64,000 nucleotides of DNA from Achromobacter deleyi (lineage in GTDB: Bacteria; Pseudomonadota; Gammaproteobacteria; Burkholderiales; Burkholderiaceae_B). The DNA lies in contig NZ_CADIJO010000009.1 of assembly GCF_902859705.1 (NCBI RefSeq), positions 62,001 to 126,000 of the forward strand, read 5' to 3'. Every line of letters begins with the position of its first letter. The first letter of the stretch is position 1. The notes below the pieces were generated by a model. That model worked only from the letters and a program-made list of their open reading frames with translations. It was not told the DNA's origin and made no database searches. A program made the translations under genes and the position numbers. Shown in pieces: positions 43,066 through 51,488 of this stretch.

Positions 43066-43698
43066 ATGTTCCCCCTTGAAGTCCTGTTGCCCTATCTGCT
43101 TGCCTGCGCGATCGTGGTGGTGTCGCCCGGTCCGGACAACATCCTGGCCCTCAGCCGCGGCCTGAGCCAGGGCAGGGTGGCGGCCGCCGTGTCGTCGCTG
43201 GGCGCGGCCGGGGGCATCATGGTGCATACGGTGGCGGCCACGTTTGGGCTGTCGCTGCTGATGCAGACGTCCGAAGCGCTGTTCTGGGGCATCAAGCTGT
43301 TGGGCGCGGCCTACCTGATCTACCTGGGCATCAAGGCCCTGCGCGCCAAGGACCTGATCACCCTGCGCAAGTCGCACCACCTGCCATTGCGCAAGGTGCT
43401 CAGCGTGGGGTTCTTCTCGAATGTGCTCAATCCCAAGCCGGGGCTGTTCGTGCTGGCGTTCCTGCCGCAGTTCGCGGATGCCAGCCGGGGCTCGGTACAG
43501 GTGCAGATGCTGGTCTACGGGTCGATCTTCGCCTTGCTGACCTTCGTCATCTTTGCGCTGGTAGGCGCGTTTGCGGCCCGCTTGTCCGGCTGGCTGGTGT
43601 CGCGTCCGGCGGTGGCGGCGCGGTTGAACACGACGGCGGGACTGACGCTGGTCGGGGCGGGCGTGCTGGTGCTGTCGCTGAAGTCGGGCAAGGCCTGA
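43066..43698 (+). CDS. LysE/RhtB-family amino acid exporter
   Basis: 210 residues, about six helices. The family signature SPGPDNILALSRGLSQGR follows the first helix, then AAGGIMVHTVAATFGLSLL, GIKLLGAAYLIYLGIKAL and the second-half helix NVLNPKPGLFVLAFLPQF. GGAG lies before the ATG. These proteins export amino acids such as lysine, homoserine or threonine; specificity is not visible. Confidence 0.92.
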   Translation: MFPLEVLLPYLLACAIVVVSPGPDNILALSRGLSQGRVAAAVSSLGAAGGIMVHTVAATFGLSLLMQTSEALFWGIKLLGAAYLIYLGIKALRAKDLITLRKSHHLPLRKVLSVGFFSNVLNPKPGLFVLAFLPQFADASRGSVQVQMLVYGSIFALLTFVIFALVGAFAARLSGWLVSRPAVAARLNTTAGLTLVGAGVLVLSLKSGKA

Positions 43699-43710
43699 CG
43701 GCCTGGCCCG

Positions 43711-44088
43711 TTACCCCACCCACGGCTTGGCCAGGGGCTGCCACAGCGCGCGGCCCATCGGCGACCACGCCCCTGCGAACAAGGCCAGGTTCAACACGAC
43801 CGTGATGCCGTAGACGATTCGAAACGGCCGTTTCACCGATTTATGCCGCAGCCAGCGCTGGGCCAGCAACGCGCCGGGCCAGCCGCCCGCCAGCGCCAAG
43901 CCATGCAGGGTGCGCTCGGGAATCCGCCACAGGCCGGCCCGGGCCAGGGCCTTGTCGCGGGCGTAGACGCCGAAGGTGATGAGGCTTAGCAGCACGTAGG
44001 CAACGCCGACCCACAGCGGCACGGCCCACAGGTAGACCGCCAGGCCATAGGCGGCGGCGCAGGCCAGCAGGAAGATCGGGCCCTTCAT
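43711..44088 (-). CDS. DUF1294 membrane protein
   Basis: 125 residues with about three helices. Family marks are VYARDKALARAGLWRIPERTL, GLALAGGWPGALLAQRWLRH and KSVKRPFRIVYG. Function unknown. Convergent with the LysE gene, with 12 bp between stops. Confidence 0.85.
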   Translation of the reverse strand: MKGPIFLLACAAAYGLAVYLWAVPLWVGVAYVLLSLITFGVYARDKALARAGLWRIPERTLHGLALAGGWPGALLAQRWLRHKSVKRPFRIVYGITVVLNLALFAGAWSPMGRALWQPLAKPWVG

Positions 44089-44506
44089 GATCGGGGCGCC
44101 TTGCCGCGATTAGCGGTCGAGACCGCGATGGCGGCAGGGGTTCTGGATAGGTTCATTGCATGAGTTCCGACGCTGCGTTGGCGTGTTCCAGCCGGGCGGC
44201 GAGCCGAGGTGAGGGCGGCACCTGACGGCCGCCGTCATCTCGCCTACCAGGACGCCGCCCGGCGCGAGTCACCGAGTGTAGAGAATTCTGAAGATGCGCA
44301 TCACGCGCCTTCAGCATGCGCGACGCCTCGCCATGGGCGACAGCGCCTGCGCGCCGCGCCGGGTTGCCCCCGCGCCGTCACCGATTGAGATATTTACGAC
44401 CGTGGCGTTAATGTTTTCTTAAATCGGCGGACCGTAGACTCTACGCAGACGCCGCCCGGCCATGTTGCCGGGCGGTGGCGTTTGGGAACGACACGGAAAT
44501 CCTGCA
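44089..44506. other. intergenic region with a GC-rich leader hairpin
   Basis: 418 bp without a supported gene. An imperfect inverted repeat spans about 44208-44245. Immediately before the methyltransferase gene, CGCCGCCCGGC (44450-44460), a six-base loop and GCCGGGCGG (44467-44475) form a strong stem about 30 bp upstream of the ATG; no T tract follows, so it would lie in the 5' leader rather than end a transcript. A TTGAGA (44385-44390) 17 bp before TTAATG is a weak promoter guess. Confidence 0.4.
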
Positions 44507-45139
44507 ATGACGACACATGCCTCCCGGTATTCGGATTACCTGCATTTCTTTGCGGCCTGGCTGGGCAACCCCCTGAAGGTCGCGGCCATCGCGCCGTCGG
44601 GCGCGGCGCTGGCCGAGCTGATCACCCGTGATGTCCGGCCCGGCAGCGGGCCGGTGCTGGAACTGGGGCCGGGCACCGGCGCGTTCACGCGGGCCTTGCT
44701 GGCGCGGGGCGTGGACGAGGCCAGCCTGGTGCTGGTCGAGCCGGATGCCCGCTTTGCCCAACTGCTGCAGCGGCGCTATCCGCGCGCCAGCATCCACCAG
44801 ATCGACGCGGCGCGCCTGGGCCGTGCGGGGCTGGCGGCGGGCGCTGCCGAGGCCGTGGTCAGCGGCTTGCCCTTGCTGGCGATGCCGCCGCGGCAGGTCA
44901 TGGCCATTCTGGCGGGCGCGTTCGGCCAGTTGGCGCCGCAGGGCTGTTTTTACCAGTTCACCTATGGCGTGCGTTGCCCGGTGCCGCGCGTGATTCTGGA
45001 CCGGCTGGGCCTGAAGGCGACCCGCGTGGGCCGCACGCTGTTCAATCTGCCGCCCGCGACGGTGTACCGGTTTTCACGCCGGCCACCGGCGCGCGGCTCA
45101 GTCGTCCAACCCGGCCCGTCGTACCCGCACCGGCACTGA
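44507..45139 (+). CDS. class I SAM-dependent methyltransferase, phospholipid N-methyltransferase (PmtA)-like
   Basis: 210 residues from ATG 44507. RYSDYLHFFAAWLGNPLKVAAIAPSG precedes the SAM-binding motif VLELGPGTGAFTRALL, then VLVEPDARFAQLLQRRYP and VVSGLPLLAMPP. The N-terminal segment and GLPL motif resemble bacterial PmtA, which methylates phosphatidylethanolamine towards phosphatidylcholine; the call is by resemblance only. Its last 42 bases overlap the convergent molybdoenzyme gene. Confidence 0.8.
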   Translation: MTTHASRYSDYLHFFAAWLGNPLKVAAIAPSGAALAELITRDVRPGSGPVLELGPGTGAFTRALLARGVDEASLVLVEPDARFAQLLQRRYPRASIHQIDAARLGRAGLAAGAAEAVVSGLPLLAMPPRQVMAILAGAFGQLAPQGCFYQFTYGVRCPVPRVILDRLGLKATRVGRTLFNLPPATVYRFSRRPPARGSVVQPGPSYPHRH

Positions 45140-47380
45140 CTTGTACGACGGCGTGCCGCTGTCCTGGTCGATGTAGTCCAGCGGCACCAGGACGTTCGCT
45201 TCGGGGTAGTAGGCCGCCACGGTGCCGCGCGCGATGCTGTATTCGATGGCGGTGATGTTTCTGAGCGTCAGCTTGCGGCCATCGGTGGCGGTGTCGATGT
45301 CGACCAAGTCACCGTGTTCCAGGCCCAGCGCGGCCAGGTCGTCGGGGTTCATGAACAGCACGTCGCGCCGGCCGAAGACGCCGCGGTAGCGGTCGTCCAG
45401 GCCATAGATGGTGGTGTTGTACTGGTCGTGGCTGCGTATCGTGACCAGGGTCAGGACGTCGTCTTCCCACGCCGTGTTGCTTTCGCGGATGCCGGGAAAG
45501 ACCGAGAACATCGCCTTGCCCGAGGGCGTGTTCCAGCGCCGCTCGGTGGCGGGCAGCGGCATGCGAAAGCCGCCCGGCACGCGGATGCGGGCGTTGTAGT
45601 CGTCAAAGCCCGGGATGGTGCGTTCGATCAGCGCGCGGATACGGTCGTAGTCGTCGACCAGGCCCAGCCAGTCGACCTTGCTGCCGGGCAGCACGGCGCG
45701 GGCCATGCCGGCGACGATGGCGGGTTCGGACCGCAGGTGCACCGAGGCCGGCTTCAAGCCGCCGGCGGACGCGTGCACCATCGACATGGAATCTTCCACC
45801 GTGATCGACTGCGGGCCGCCGGCCTGCACGTCCAGTTCGGTGCGGCCCAGCACGGGCAGGATGAAGGTTTCCTTGCCCACCAGCAGGTGCGACCGGTTCA
45901 GCTTGGTGCCCAGGTGTACGGACAGGCGCAGCTGTTTCATGGCGTCAAAGCAGCGTTCGGGGTCGGGCATGGCCATGGCGAAGTTGCCGCCCAGGCAGAT
46001 CAGCGCCTGCACCTGGCCGGCGATCATGGCCTGCATGGCCTGCACCGAATCGTGGCCGTGGGCGCGCGGCGGCGAGAAGCCGAACACGTCTTCCAGGTTG
46101 CGCAGGAAGCTCTCGGAGGGCTTTTCGGTGATGCCGACGGTGCGGTTGCCCTGCACGTTGGAATGGCCGCGCAGCGGGCAGATGCCGGCGCCGCGCTTGC
46201 CGATATTGCCGCGCAACAGCAGCAGGTCGGCAATCAGGCGCACGTTGGCGGTGCCCTTGTTGTGCTGGGTGATGCCCATGCCGTAGGTGACGATGGCGGC
46301 GGTGGACCGCGAATAGGCCTCGGCCACCTGTTCCAGGCTGGCGCGGGCCAGGCCGCTGTGCTTTTCGATGTCGGCCCACGAGGTCGCTTCCAGGTCGGCG
46401 ACCAGTGCGTCCAGGCCTTGGGTGTGCTGGGCGATGAAGTCGTGGTCCAGCGCGTCGCCGCGCTCGGCGTCCAGCGCCAGCAGGGCCTTCATGATGCCCT
46501 TGAGCGCCGCGGCGTCGCCGCCAGCCTTGACCTGGTAGTAGGTCGAGGCAATGTCGGTGGACCCGTAGGTGGCCATCTCGACGATGCTCTGCGGGTCGGC
46601 GAAGCGTTCCAGCGCGCGTTCGCGCAGGGGGTTGAAGACGATGATCGGCACCTTGCGGCGGGCGGCTTCGTGCAGCGTGCCCATCATGCGCGGGTGGTTG
46701 GTGCCCGGGTTGTGGCCGATCGAGATGATGAAATCGGTGTGGTCGAAGTCGTCCAGCGACACGGTGCCCTTGCCGATGCCGATGGACCGCGGCAGGCCGA
46801 CGCTGGTGGCCTCGTGGCACATGTTCGAGCAATCGGGAAAGTTGTTGGTGCCGAATTCGCGGGCGAACAGCTGGAACAGGTAGGCCGCTTCGTTCGAGGC
46901 CCGGCCCGATGTGTAGAACTCGGCCTGGTCGGGCGTTTCCAGTTCGCGCATGACCTGGCCGATGCGGGTGAAGGCGTCTTCCCAGGACGCCTCGCGGAAG
47001 GTGTCGCTGGCGGCGTCGTAGACCATGGGGTGGGTCAGGCGGCCGAAGTTTTCCAGCTCGTGGTCCGACAGCGCCAAGAGCGACGTGACCGTGCGCTGGG
47101 CGAAGAATTCGGGCGTGACGCGCTTGCTGGTGGCTTCCCAGGTGACGGCCTTGGCGCCGTTCTCACAGAATTGGAAGGTGGATTTGTGCTCTTTGTCGGG
47201 CCAGGCGCAGCCGGGGCAGTCAAAGCCCGTGGGCTGGTTGGTGCGCAGCAGCAGCACGGGGGCCTGCACCACTTCCATCTGCTGGCGCACGGCCTGGGCG
47301 GTGGCCTTCAGGGCGCCCCAGCCGCCGGCTGGGCCGTTGTAGGGGCGGATGCCGGGCACTTCTCGTTGCTTGCTCATCAT
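45098..47380 (-). CDS. FdhF/YdeP-family molybdopterin oxidoreductase
   Basis: 760 residues. It opens VPGIRPYNGPAGGWGALKA and has FDCPGCAWPD in place of a full 4Fe-4S motif, as in YdeP. The molybdopterin region (SNMCHEATSVGLPRSIGIGK, GHNPGTNHPRMMGTLHEA, GAGICPLRGHSNVQGNRTVGI) and the C-terminal dinucleotide-binding domain (LVTIRSHDQYNTTIYGLDDRYRG written across residues near 650) are intact. The substrate of YdeP is unknown; in E. coli it is linked to acid resistance. AGGAG precedes tandem ATGs. The LysR gene immediately upstream is the likely regulator. Confidence 0.92.
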   Translation of the reverse strand: MMSKQREVPGIRPYNGPAGGWGALKATAQAVRQQMEVVQAPVLLLRTNQPTGFDCPGCAWPDKEHKSTFQFCENGAKAVTWEATSKRVTPEFFAQRTVTSLLALSDHELENFGRLTHPMVYDAASDTFREASWEDAFTRIGQVMRELETPDQAEFYTSGRASNEAAYLFQLFAREFGTNNFPDCSNMCHEATSVGLPRSIGIGKGTVSLDDFDHTDFIISIGHNPGTNHPRMMGTLHEAARRKVPIIVFNPLRERALERFADPQSIVEMATYGSTDIASTYYQVKAGGDAAALKGIMKALLALDAERGDALDHDFIAQHTQGLDALVADLEATSWADIEKHSGLARASLEQVAEAYSRSTAAIVTYGMGITQHNKGTANVRLIADLLLLRGNIGKRGAGICPLRGHSNVQGNRTVGITEKPSESFLRNLEDVFGFSPPRAHGHDSVQAMQAMIAGQVQALICLGGNFAMAMPDPERCFDAMKQLRLSVHLGTKLNRSHLLVGKETFILPVLGRTELDVQAGGPQSITVEDSMSMVHASAGGLKPASVHLRSEPAIVAGMARAVLPGSKVDWLGLVDDYDRIRALIERTIPGFDDYNARIRVPGGFRMPLPATERRWNTPSGKAMFSVFPGIRESNTAWEDDVLTLVTIRSHDQYNTTIYGLDDRYRGVFGRRDVLFMNPDDLAALGLEHGDLVDIDTATDGRKLTLRNITAIEYSIARGTVAAYYPEANVLVPLDYIDQDSGTPSYKSVPVRVRRAGLDD

Positions 47381-47493
47381 GGTTCTCCTGCTGGCGCCGG
47401 GCCGCAGCCCGTGACGGCAAGACGGCGCCGTCCACGCCCAAGGTCGACAGCGTGCCTTGCGGCGGTGCAGCAGGCCAATCGTTTGACTGAATT

Positions 47494-47516
47494 TCGTGAT
47501 AACCGCTGGTTATCAC
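47494..47516. promoter_or_regulatory. palindrome between the LysR gene and the YdeP-type gene
   Basis: CGTGATAACC (47494-47503), spacer GCT, GGTTATCACG (47507-47516): perfect 10-bp arms. The centre contains ATAAC-N5-GTTAT, fitting the T-N11-A LysR box. It lies 114 bp upstream of the YdeP-type start and 46 bp past the LysR stop. Confidence 0.65.
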
Positions 47517-47561
47517 GGGGGCAGGTCTGCGACTTGCCCTCGGTTCAGACGCAGGGGGGAT

Positions 47562-48494
47562 TCAGGCGACGCCCCGGTTCAGCGCGGCGTCGCGGTTCAG
47601 CGGTTCGTTCAGGGCGGCTTCCAGGTCCATCCCCTTGGCGATCTGCCAGGCTGCTTCGGACAAGGCCGGTTGCGGCTCGCGCCGCAGGCGGATCAGGCAG
47701 ACGTCCTGGGTGATTTCCGGGGTGATGGGATGCACCCGCAGGTCGGCGCCTTCATGGCGGGTGGGCAGGGCGCTCAGCGGCAGGATGCTGAAGGCGCGGC
47801 CGCTCTGGCATTCGGCCAGCAGCATGCGCATGTCGTTGGTTTCCAGCACCACGTCGGGCTGCGCGCCGGCCGATCTGAACTGTTCGTCCAGCGTCTGGCG
47901 GTTCTGCATGTCGCGGCTGAGCAGGCACAGCGGCAGCTCGGCCACTTCGGCCCAGCCCAGCTGGCGCGGCAGCGAGGCCTGGGCGTCGGCCACCAGCACA
48001 TAGCGTTCCGAGAACAGCGGCAGCACGTCGTAGTCGGCGCCGGCCACCGACCGGTCATACAGCATGCCCAACTGAATGTCCTGTGATTTCAGGCGCTTGA
48101 GAATTTCTGGCGTGCTCAGCGCGGCGACTTCCATGGAGAGCTGCGGCAGGATCTCGCGGTACTGCGCGCTGAGCAGCGAGGCTGCGTGGCCGGCGGTGGG
48201 AATGACGCCGATGGCCAGGTGGCCCTTGGGCACGCTGCGGATCAGCCCGGCTTCCTGGCGCAGGCCTTCCAGCGACGTCAGCATCTGCCGCACCCACTGG
48301 ATCACGCGTTCGCCTTCGGGCGTGATGCCCTGGAAGCTGCGGTTGCGCCGCACGATGGTGATGCCCAGTTCCCGTTCCAGCTCGCGGATGCCGTTGGACA
48401 GGGCCGGCTGCGACACGTGGCAGGCTTCGGCCGCGCGGCCGAAATGCCGGTGCTTGTCCAGGGCGATCAGGTAGTTGAGCTGGCGGATGAACAT
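47562..48494 (-). CDS. LysR-family transcriptional regulator
   Basis: 310 residues from ATG 48494. Helix-turn-helix RQLNYLIALDKHRHFGRAAE, HVSQPALSNGIRELERELG; effector domain with GHLAIGVIPTAGHAASLL and LPLCLLSRDMQNRQTLDEQF. It lies upstream of and in the same direction as the YdeP-type gene, 181 bp away, with a LysR-box palindrome between. Confidence 0.92.
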   Translation of the reverse strand: MFIRQLNYLIALDKHRHFGRAAEACHVSQPALSNGIRELERELGITIVRRNRSFQGITPEGERVIQWVRQMLTSLEGLRQEAGLIRSVPKGHLAIGVIPTAGHAASLLSAQYREILPQLSMEVAALSTPEILKRLKSQDIQLGMLYDRSVAGADYDVLPLFSERYVLVADAQASLPRQLGWAEVAELPLCLLSRDMQNRQTLDEQFRSAGAQPDVVLETNDMRMLLAECQSGRAFSILPLSALPTRHEGADLRVHPITPEITQDVCLIRLRREPQPALSEAAWQIAKGMDLEAALNEPLNRDAALNRGVA

Positions 48495-48597
48495 GGCGGC
48501 GCGGCGTGGGGCAGGTGCAACGGCCAAGGATATCTGAAATACCGCGCGGGCCGGATGGCCGGCCGCGCGGCAATGCCTGCCAGGCCGGCCCCAGGGG

Positions 48598-49902
48598 CTA
48601 GCGGGCTTCGCTGACGCCGCACCACTGCGCGATGAACAGGGCGATGGTCTTGGTGATCAGCCGCAGGGATTCCAGGTGCACGCGTTCGTCAAAGCCGTGG
48701 ATGTCCAGCGACTTCGGGCCGTAGACCAGGGTGGGCATGTTGCCGTAGATCACGAACACCCGGGCGTCCAGGTAGCCGGGCGTGGTGAAGCTCTGCAGAT
48801 CGCTCTGGAACGCCTGGCGGTGGCAGGCGCGCAGCGTGTCTTCGGCGGCGCTGCCTTCTTCCAGCACGTAGCCTTCGGCGTAGAAGCCGGTGTAGGTGAC
48901 CGTGGGCGGCGTGCCGCCCAGCCGCGGGTCGGACACGGCATCCCGCAGGCAGGCGTCGATCTCGGCGCGGGCCTCGTCGGCGGTGGTGCCGGGGTAGATC
49001 GCCGCGCGCACGTCGAATTCGCACCAGGGCGGCACGGTCGACGGCCAGTCGCCGCCTTCGATCTTGCCGATGTTGAAATTGATCGGGTGGTCCAGGTGCT
49101 CGAAATGGCGGTGGCAATGGTGCTGGCCGTTCCATTTGGCCTCGATCCGGCGCAATGCCTCGATGGCGGCATAGGCCGCGTCGATGGCGTTGAAGCCATT
49201 GGCCATTTCGCGGGTGTGGGTCGGGTGGCCCTGCACGCGCACCTTGAACCACAGCACGCCGACGTTGGCGCGCACCAGCATGTTCTCTTCGGGCTCCGGA
49301 ATGATGACGGCGTCGGCCTGGTAGCCGCGCAGCAGGGCCGCCAGCGCGCCGTTGCCGGTGCATTCTTCTTCCACCACCGACTGGAAGTAGATCGGGGCTG
49401 CGGGCGCATAGCCCGCAGCGCGCACGGCGTCGTAGGCATACAGGTTGGCGGCCAGGCCGGCCTTCATGTCGGCCGCGCCGCGGCCGTACATCCAGCCGTC
49501 GATGATGGCGGGGTCCCACGGCGAACGGCTCCACATGTCGACCGGGCCGGTGGGCACCACGTCGATGTGGCCGTTCAGGATCAGCGACCGGCCGGTCTGC
49601 GCCTCGGGGCGGTATGTGCCGACCACGTTGAAGGCGTTTTCGTACGACACGGTGACCGGGCCGAAGCCCGGGTGCGACTCGATGTCCTTGACGTCGATTT
49701 TCCAGCGGTCCATCGCAAAGCCGCGCTGGCGCATGGCTTCGAACAGGAAGTCCTGCGCCGTATGTTCCTGCTCGCGCAGCGACGGAAACCGCACGAGGTC
49801 CTGCGTGAACGCCAGCTGGGCGTCGAAGCGGGCGTCCACGGCTTGCAGAATGCGGCGGGTCTGCTGCTCGGTCAGCGGGGCGGGAGTGGTTGTCTGTGTC
49901 AT
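48598..49902 (-). CDS. M20-family deacylase/deacetylase (ArgE/DapE type)
   Basis: 434 residues from ATG 49902 (AAGGA upstream). Metal-site motifs in order: NGHIDVVPTGP (first His and Asp), YGRGAADMKAG (bridging Asp), VVEEECTGNG (catalytic Glu pair) and a late PLVYGPKS-like LVYGPKSLDIHGFDE His. The dimerisation domain lies between, near residues 210-330. The family hydrolyses N-acyl amino acids such as N-acetylornithine or N-succinyl-diaminopimelate. It follows the MHS transporter gene by 89 bp, suggesting uptake then deacylation. Confidence 0.92.
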   Translation of the reverse strand: MTQTTTPAPLTEQQTRRILQAVDARFDAQLAFTQDLVRFPSLREQEHTAQDFLFEAMRQRGFAMDRWKIDVKDIESHPGFGPVTVSYENAFNVVGTYRPEAQTGRSLILNGHIDVVPTGPVDMWSRSPWDPAIIDGWMYGRGAADMKAGLAANLYAYDAVRAAGYAPAAPIYFQSVVEEECTGNGALAALLRGYQADAVIIPEPEENMLVRANVGVLWFKVRVQGHPTHTREMANGFNAIDAAYAAIEALRRIEAKWNGQHHCHRHFEHLDHPINFNIGKIEGGDWPSTVPPWCEFDVRAAIYPGTTADEARAEIDACLRDAVSDPRLGGTPPTVTYTGFYAEGYVLEEGSAAEDTLRACHRQAFQSDLQSFTTPGYLDARVFVIYGNMPTLVYGPKSLDIHGFDERVHLESLRLITKTIALFIAQWCGVSEAR

Positions 49903-49991
49903 GCGGGGTTCCTTGAATAAGCAATGAGGGAAGGGCGACGGCCCCAAGCGGCTGTTCGGGCCGTCGCTCGGGCAGCCGCTCGGGTCGCCAG

Positions 49992-51308
49992 TCAGGCAGC
50001 GGCGGCGTGCGCCGCGTCCAGGCGCAGGCGGCGCTTGTGGCCGGCCAGCGCCCAGATCGACACCAGCGTGATGGCCGACAGCACCGAATAGAAGATCGCC
50101 AGCGGCAGCCACTGGCCCGGGTAGTGGTACGTCAGCCAGGTGCCGATCAGCGGCGTCAGCCCGCCAGCCACCGCGCCGCACAACTGGTACGACAGCGAAA
50201 TGCCGGAATAGCGCACATGCGTCGCGAAGGCCGAGCTGATGTAGCCGGCCATGGCGGAATAGATGGCCGCCATGAAGACCAGCACGATCGCGATGCCGGC
50301 GATGATGCTGAAGGCGTCGCCGCGCGTCACCAGCACGAACATCGGGTAGGGCGCAAACACCGAGAACAGGGCCGCCGTGATCAGCACGCGCGCCGTGCCC
50401 ACCACGTCGGCCAGCCAGGCCGCCACGGGCTGCACGATGAACTGGATGATCGCGACCACGAACAGGCAGTCCAGGATCAGCGCGCGGTTCAGGCCCAGCG
50501 TCTGAGTGGTGTAGGACAGCATGAACGTGTTGGTGAAATAGATGCCGCCGATCGCCACCGTGCACACGCCCATGCACAGCAGCACGGTGCGCCAGGCGGT
50601 GCGCAGCACTTCCTTGGCGGGCACCTCGGCGCGCTGCTGGCGTTCCAGCACCTTGGCGAAATCGGGCGATTCATTGACGCCGACCCGGATGAAATACCCC
50701 ACCAGCAAGAGCACGGCGCTGATCAGGAAAGGCACGCGCCAGCCCCAGCTGACGAAGTCGGCTTCGTCCAGCGTGGTGAGCAGGCGAAACGCCAGCAATG
50801 ACAGGATCAGGCCCGCCGGGCTGCCCAGCTGGGCGAACGAGGCCGCGAAGGTGCGGCGGCGTTGCGACGCATGTTCGCCCGCCATCAACACGGCGCCGCC
50901 CCATTCGCCGCCCACGGCCAGTCCCTGGGCCAGGCGCAGCAGCAACAGCAGGGCGGGCGCCCACAGGCCGGCGCTGGCGTAGCTGGGCAACAGGCCGATG
51001 CCGACCGTGGCCAGGCCCATGATCACCAGCGTTGCCATCAGCGCATTCTTGCGGCCGACGCGGTCGCCCAGGTGGCCGAAGATCACCCCGCCCAGCGGCC
51101 GGGCCAGGAAGCCTGCGGCAAAGGTGCCGAACGACGCCATGGTGCTGACGAACGGGTCCGCAGTGGGAAAGAACACCTTGCCGAAAACCAGTGCGGCGGC
51201 GGTGGCGTAGATGTAGAAGTCGTACCACTCGATGGTGGTGCCGACGAAGGCGGCGGTGGCGGCGCGAACCGGTTGCCGTTGCGGGGCAGGGCTGGCGGGA
51301 GCGGCCAT
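49992..51308 (-). CDS. MFS transporter, MHS family
   Basis: 438 residues, 12 helices. AAFVGTTIEWYDFYIYATA, GHLGDRVGRKNAL and LAQGLAVGGEWGGAVLMAGE place it beside the paralogue at 35910-37253, with which it shares most motifs. Upstream of the M20 deacylase on the same strand and divergent from a LysR gene paralogous to that of the other module. Confidence 0.92.
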   Translation of the reverse strand: MAAPASPAPQRQPVRAATAAFVGTTIEWYDFYIYATAAALVFGKVFFPTADPFVSTMASFGTFAAGFLARPLGGVIFGHLGDRVGRKNALMATLVIMGLATVGIGLLPSYASAGLWAPALLLLLRLAQGLAVGGEWGGAVLMAGEHASQRRRTFAASFAQLGSPAGLILSLLAFRLLTTLDEADFVSWGWRVPFLISAVLLLVGYFIRVGVNESPDFAKVLERQQRAEVPAKEVLRTAWRTVLLCMGVCTVAIGGIYFTNTFMLSYTTQTLGLNRALILDCLFVVAIIQFIVQPVAAWLADVVGTARVLITAALFSVFAPYPMFVLVTRGDAFSIIAGIAIVLVFMAAIYSAMAGYISSAFATHVRYSGISLSYQLCGAVAGGLTPLIGTWLTYHYPGQWLPLAIFYSVLSAITLVSIWALAGHKRRLRLDAAHAAAA

Positions 51309-51488
51309 GGGTTTCTCCTTGTATGGGTATTGATGTTCGAAGGCGGTTTATCGCTCCCGGCGCCATATAACGTCAATTTATGTTTTATAATAATTAACTT
51401 AAATTTGGTTTATGTATGGCGGTTTTGCTGGCGCTGCAGGGCACTTCCCGGGCCTGGCCGCCACCGTCGCCTACCGCGGAACGCCCTG
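51309..51488. promoter_or_regulatory. A+T-rich divergent promoter region between MFS and LysR genes
   Basis: 180 bp. The segment 51366-51417 is unusually A+T-rich for this genome and includes TATAAT (51386-51391, plus strand) and repeated TTTATG words (51378, 51409). It is a likely site for divergent promoters and the LysR operator, but I could not align a -35 element confidently. Confidence 0.45.

Noticed and set aside
45314..47713. A 799-residue plus-strand frame opposite the YdeP-type gene
   Set aside because: Low-complexity Gln/His/Gly-rich translation, antisense to a well-supported gene.
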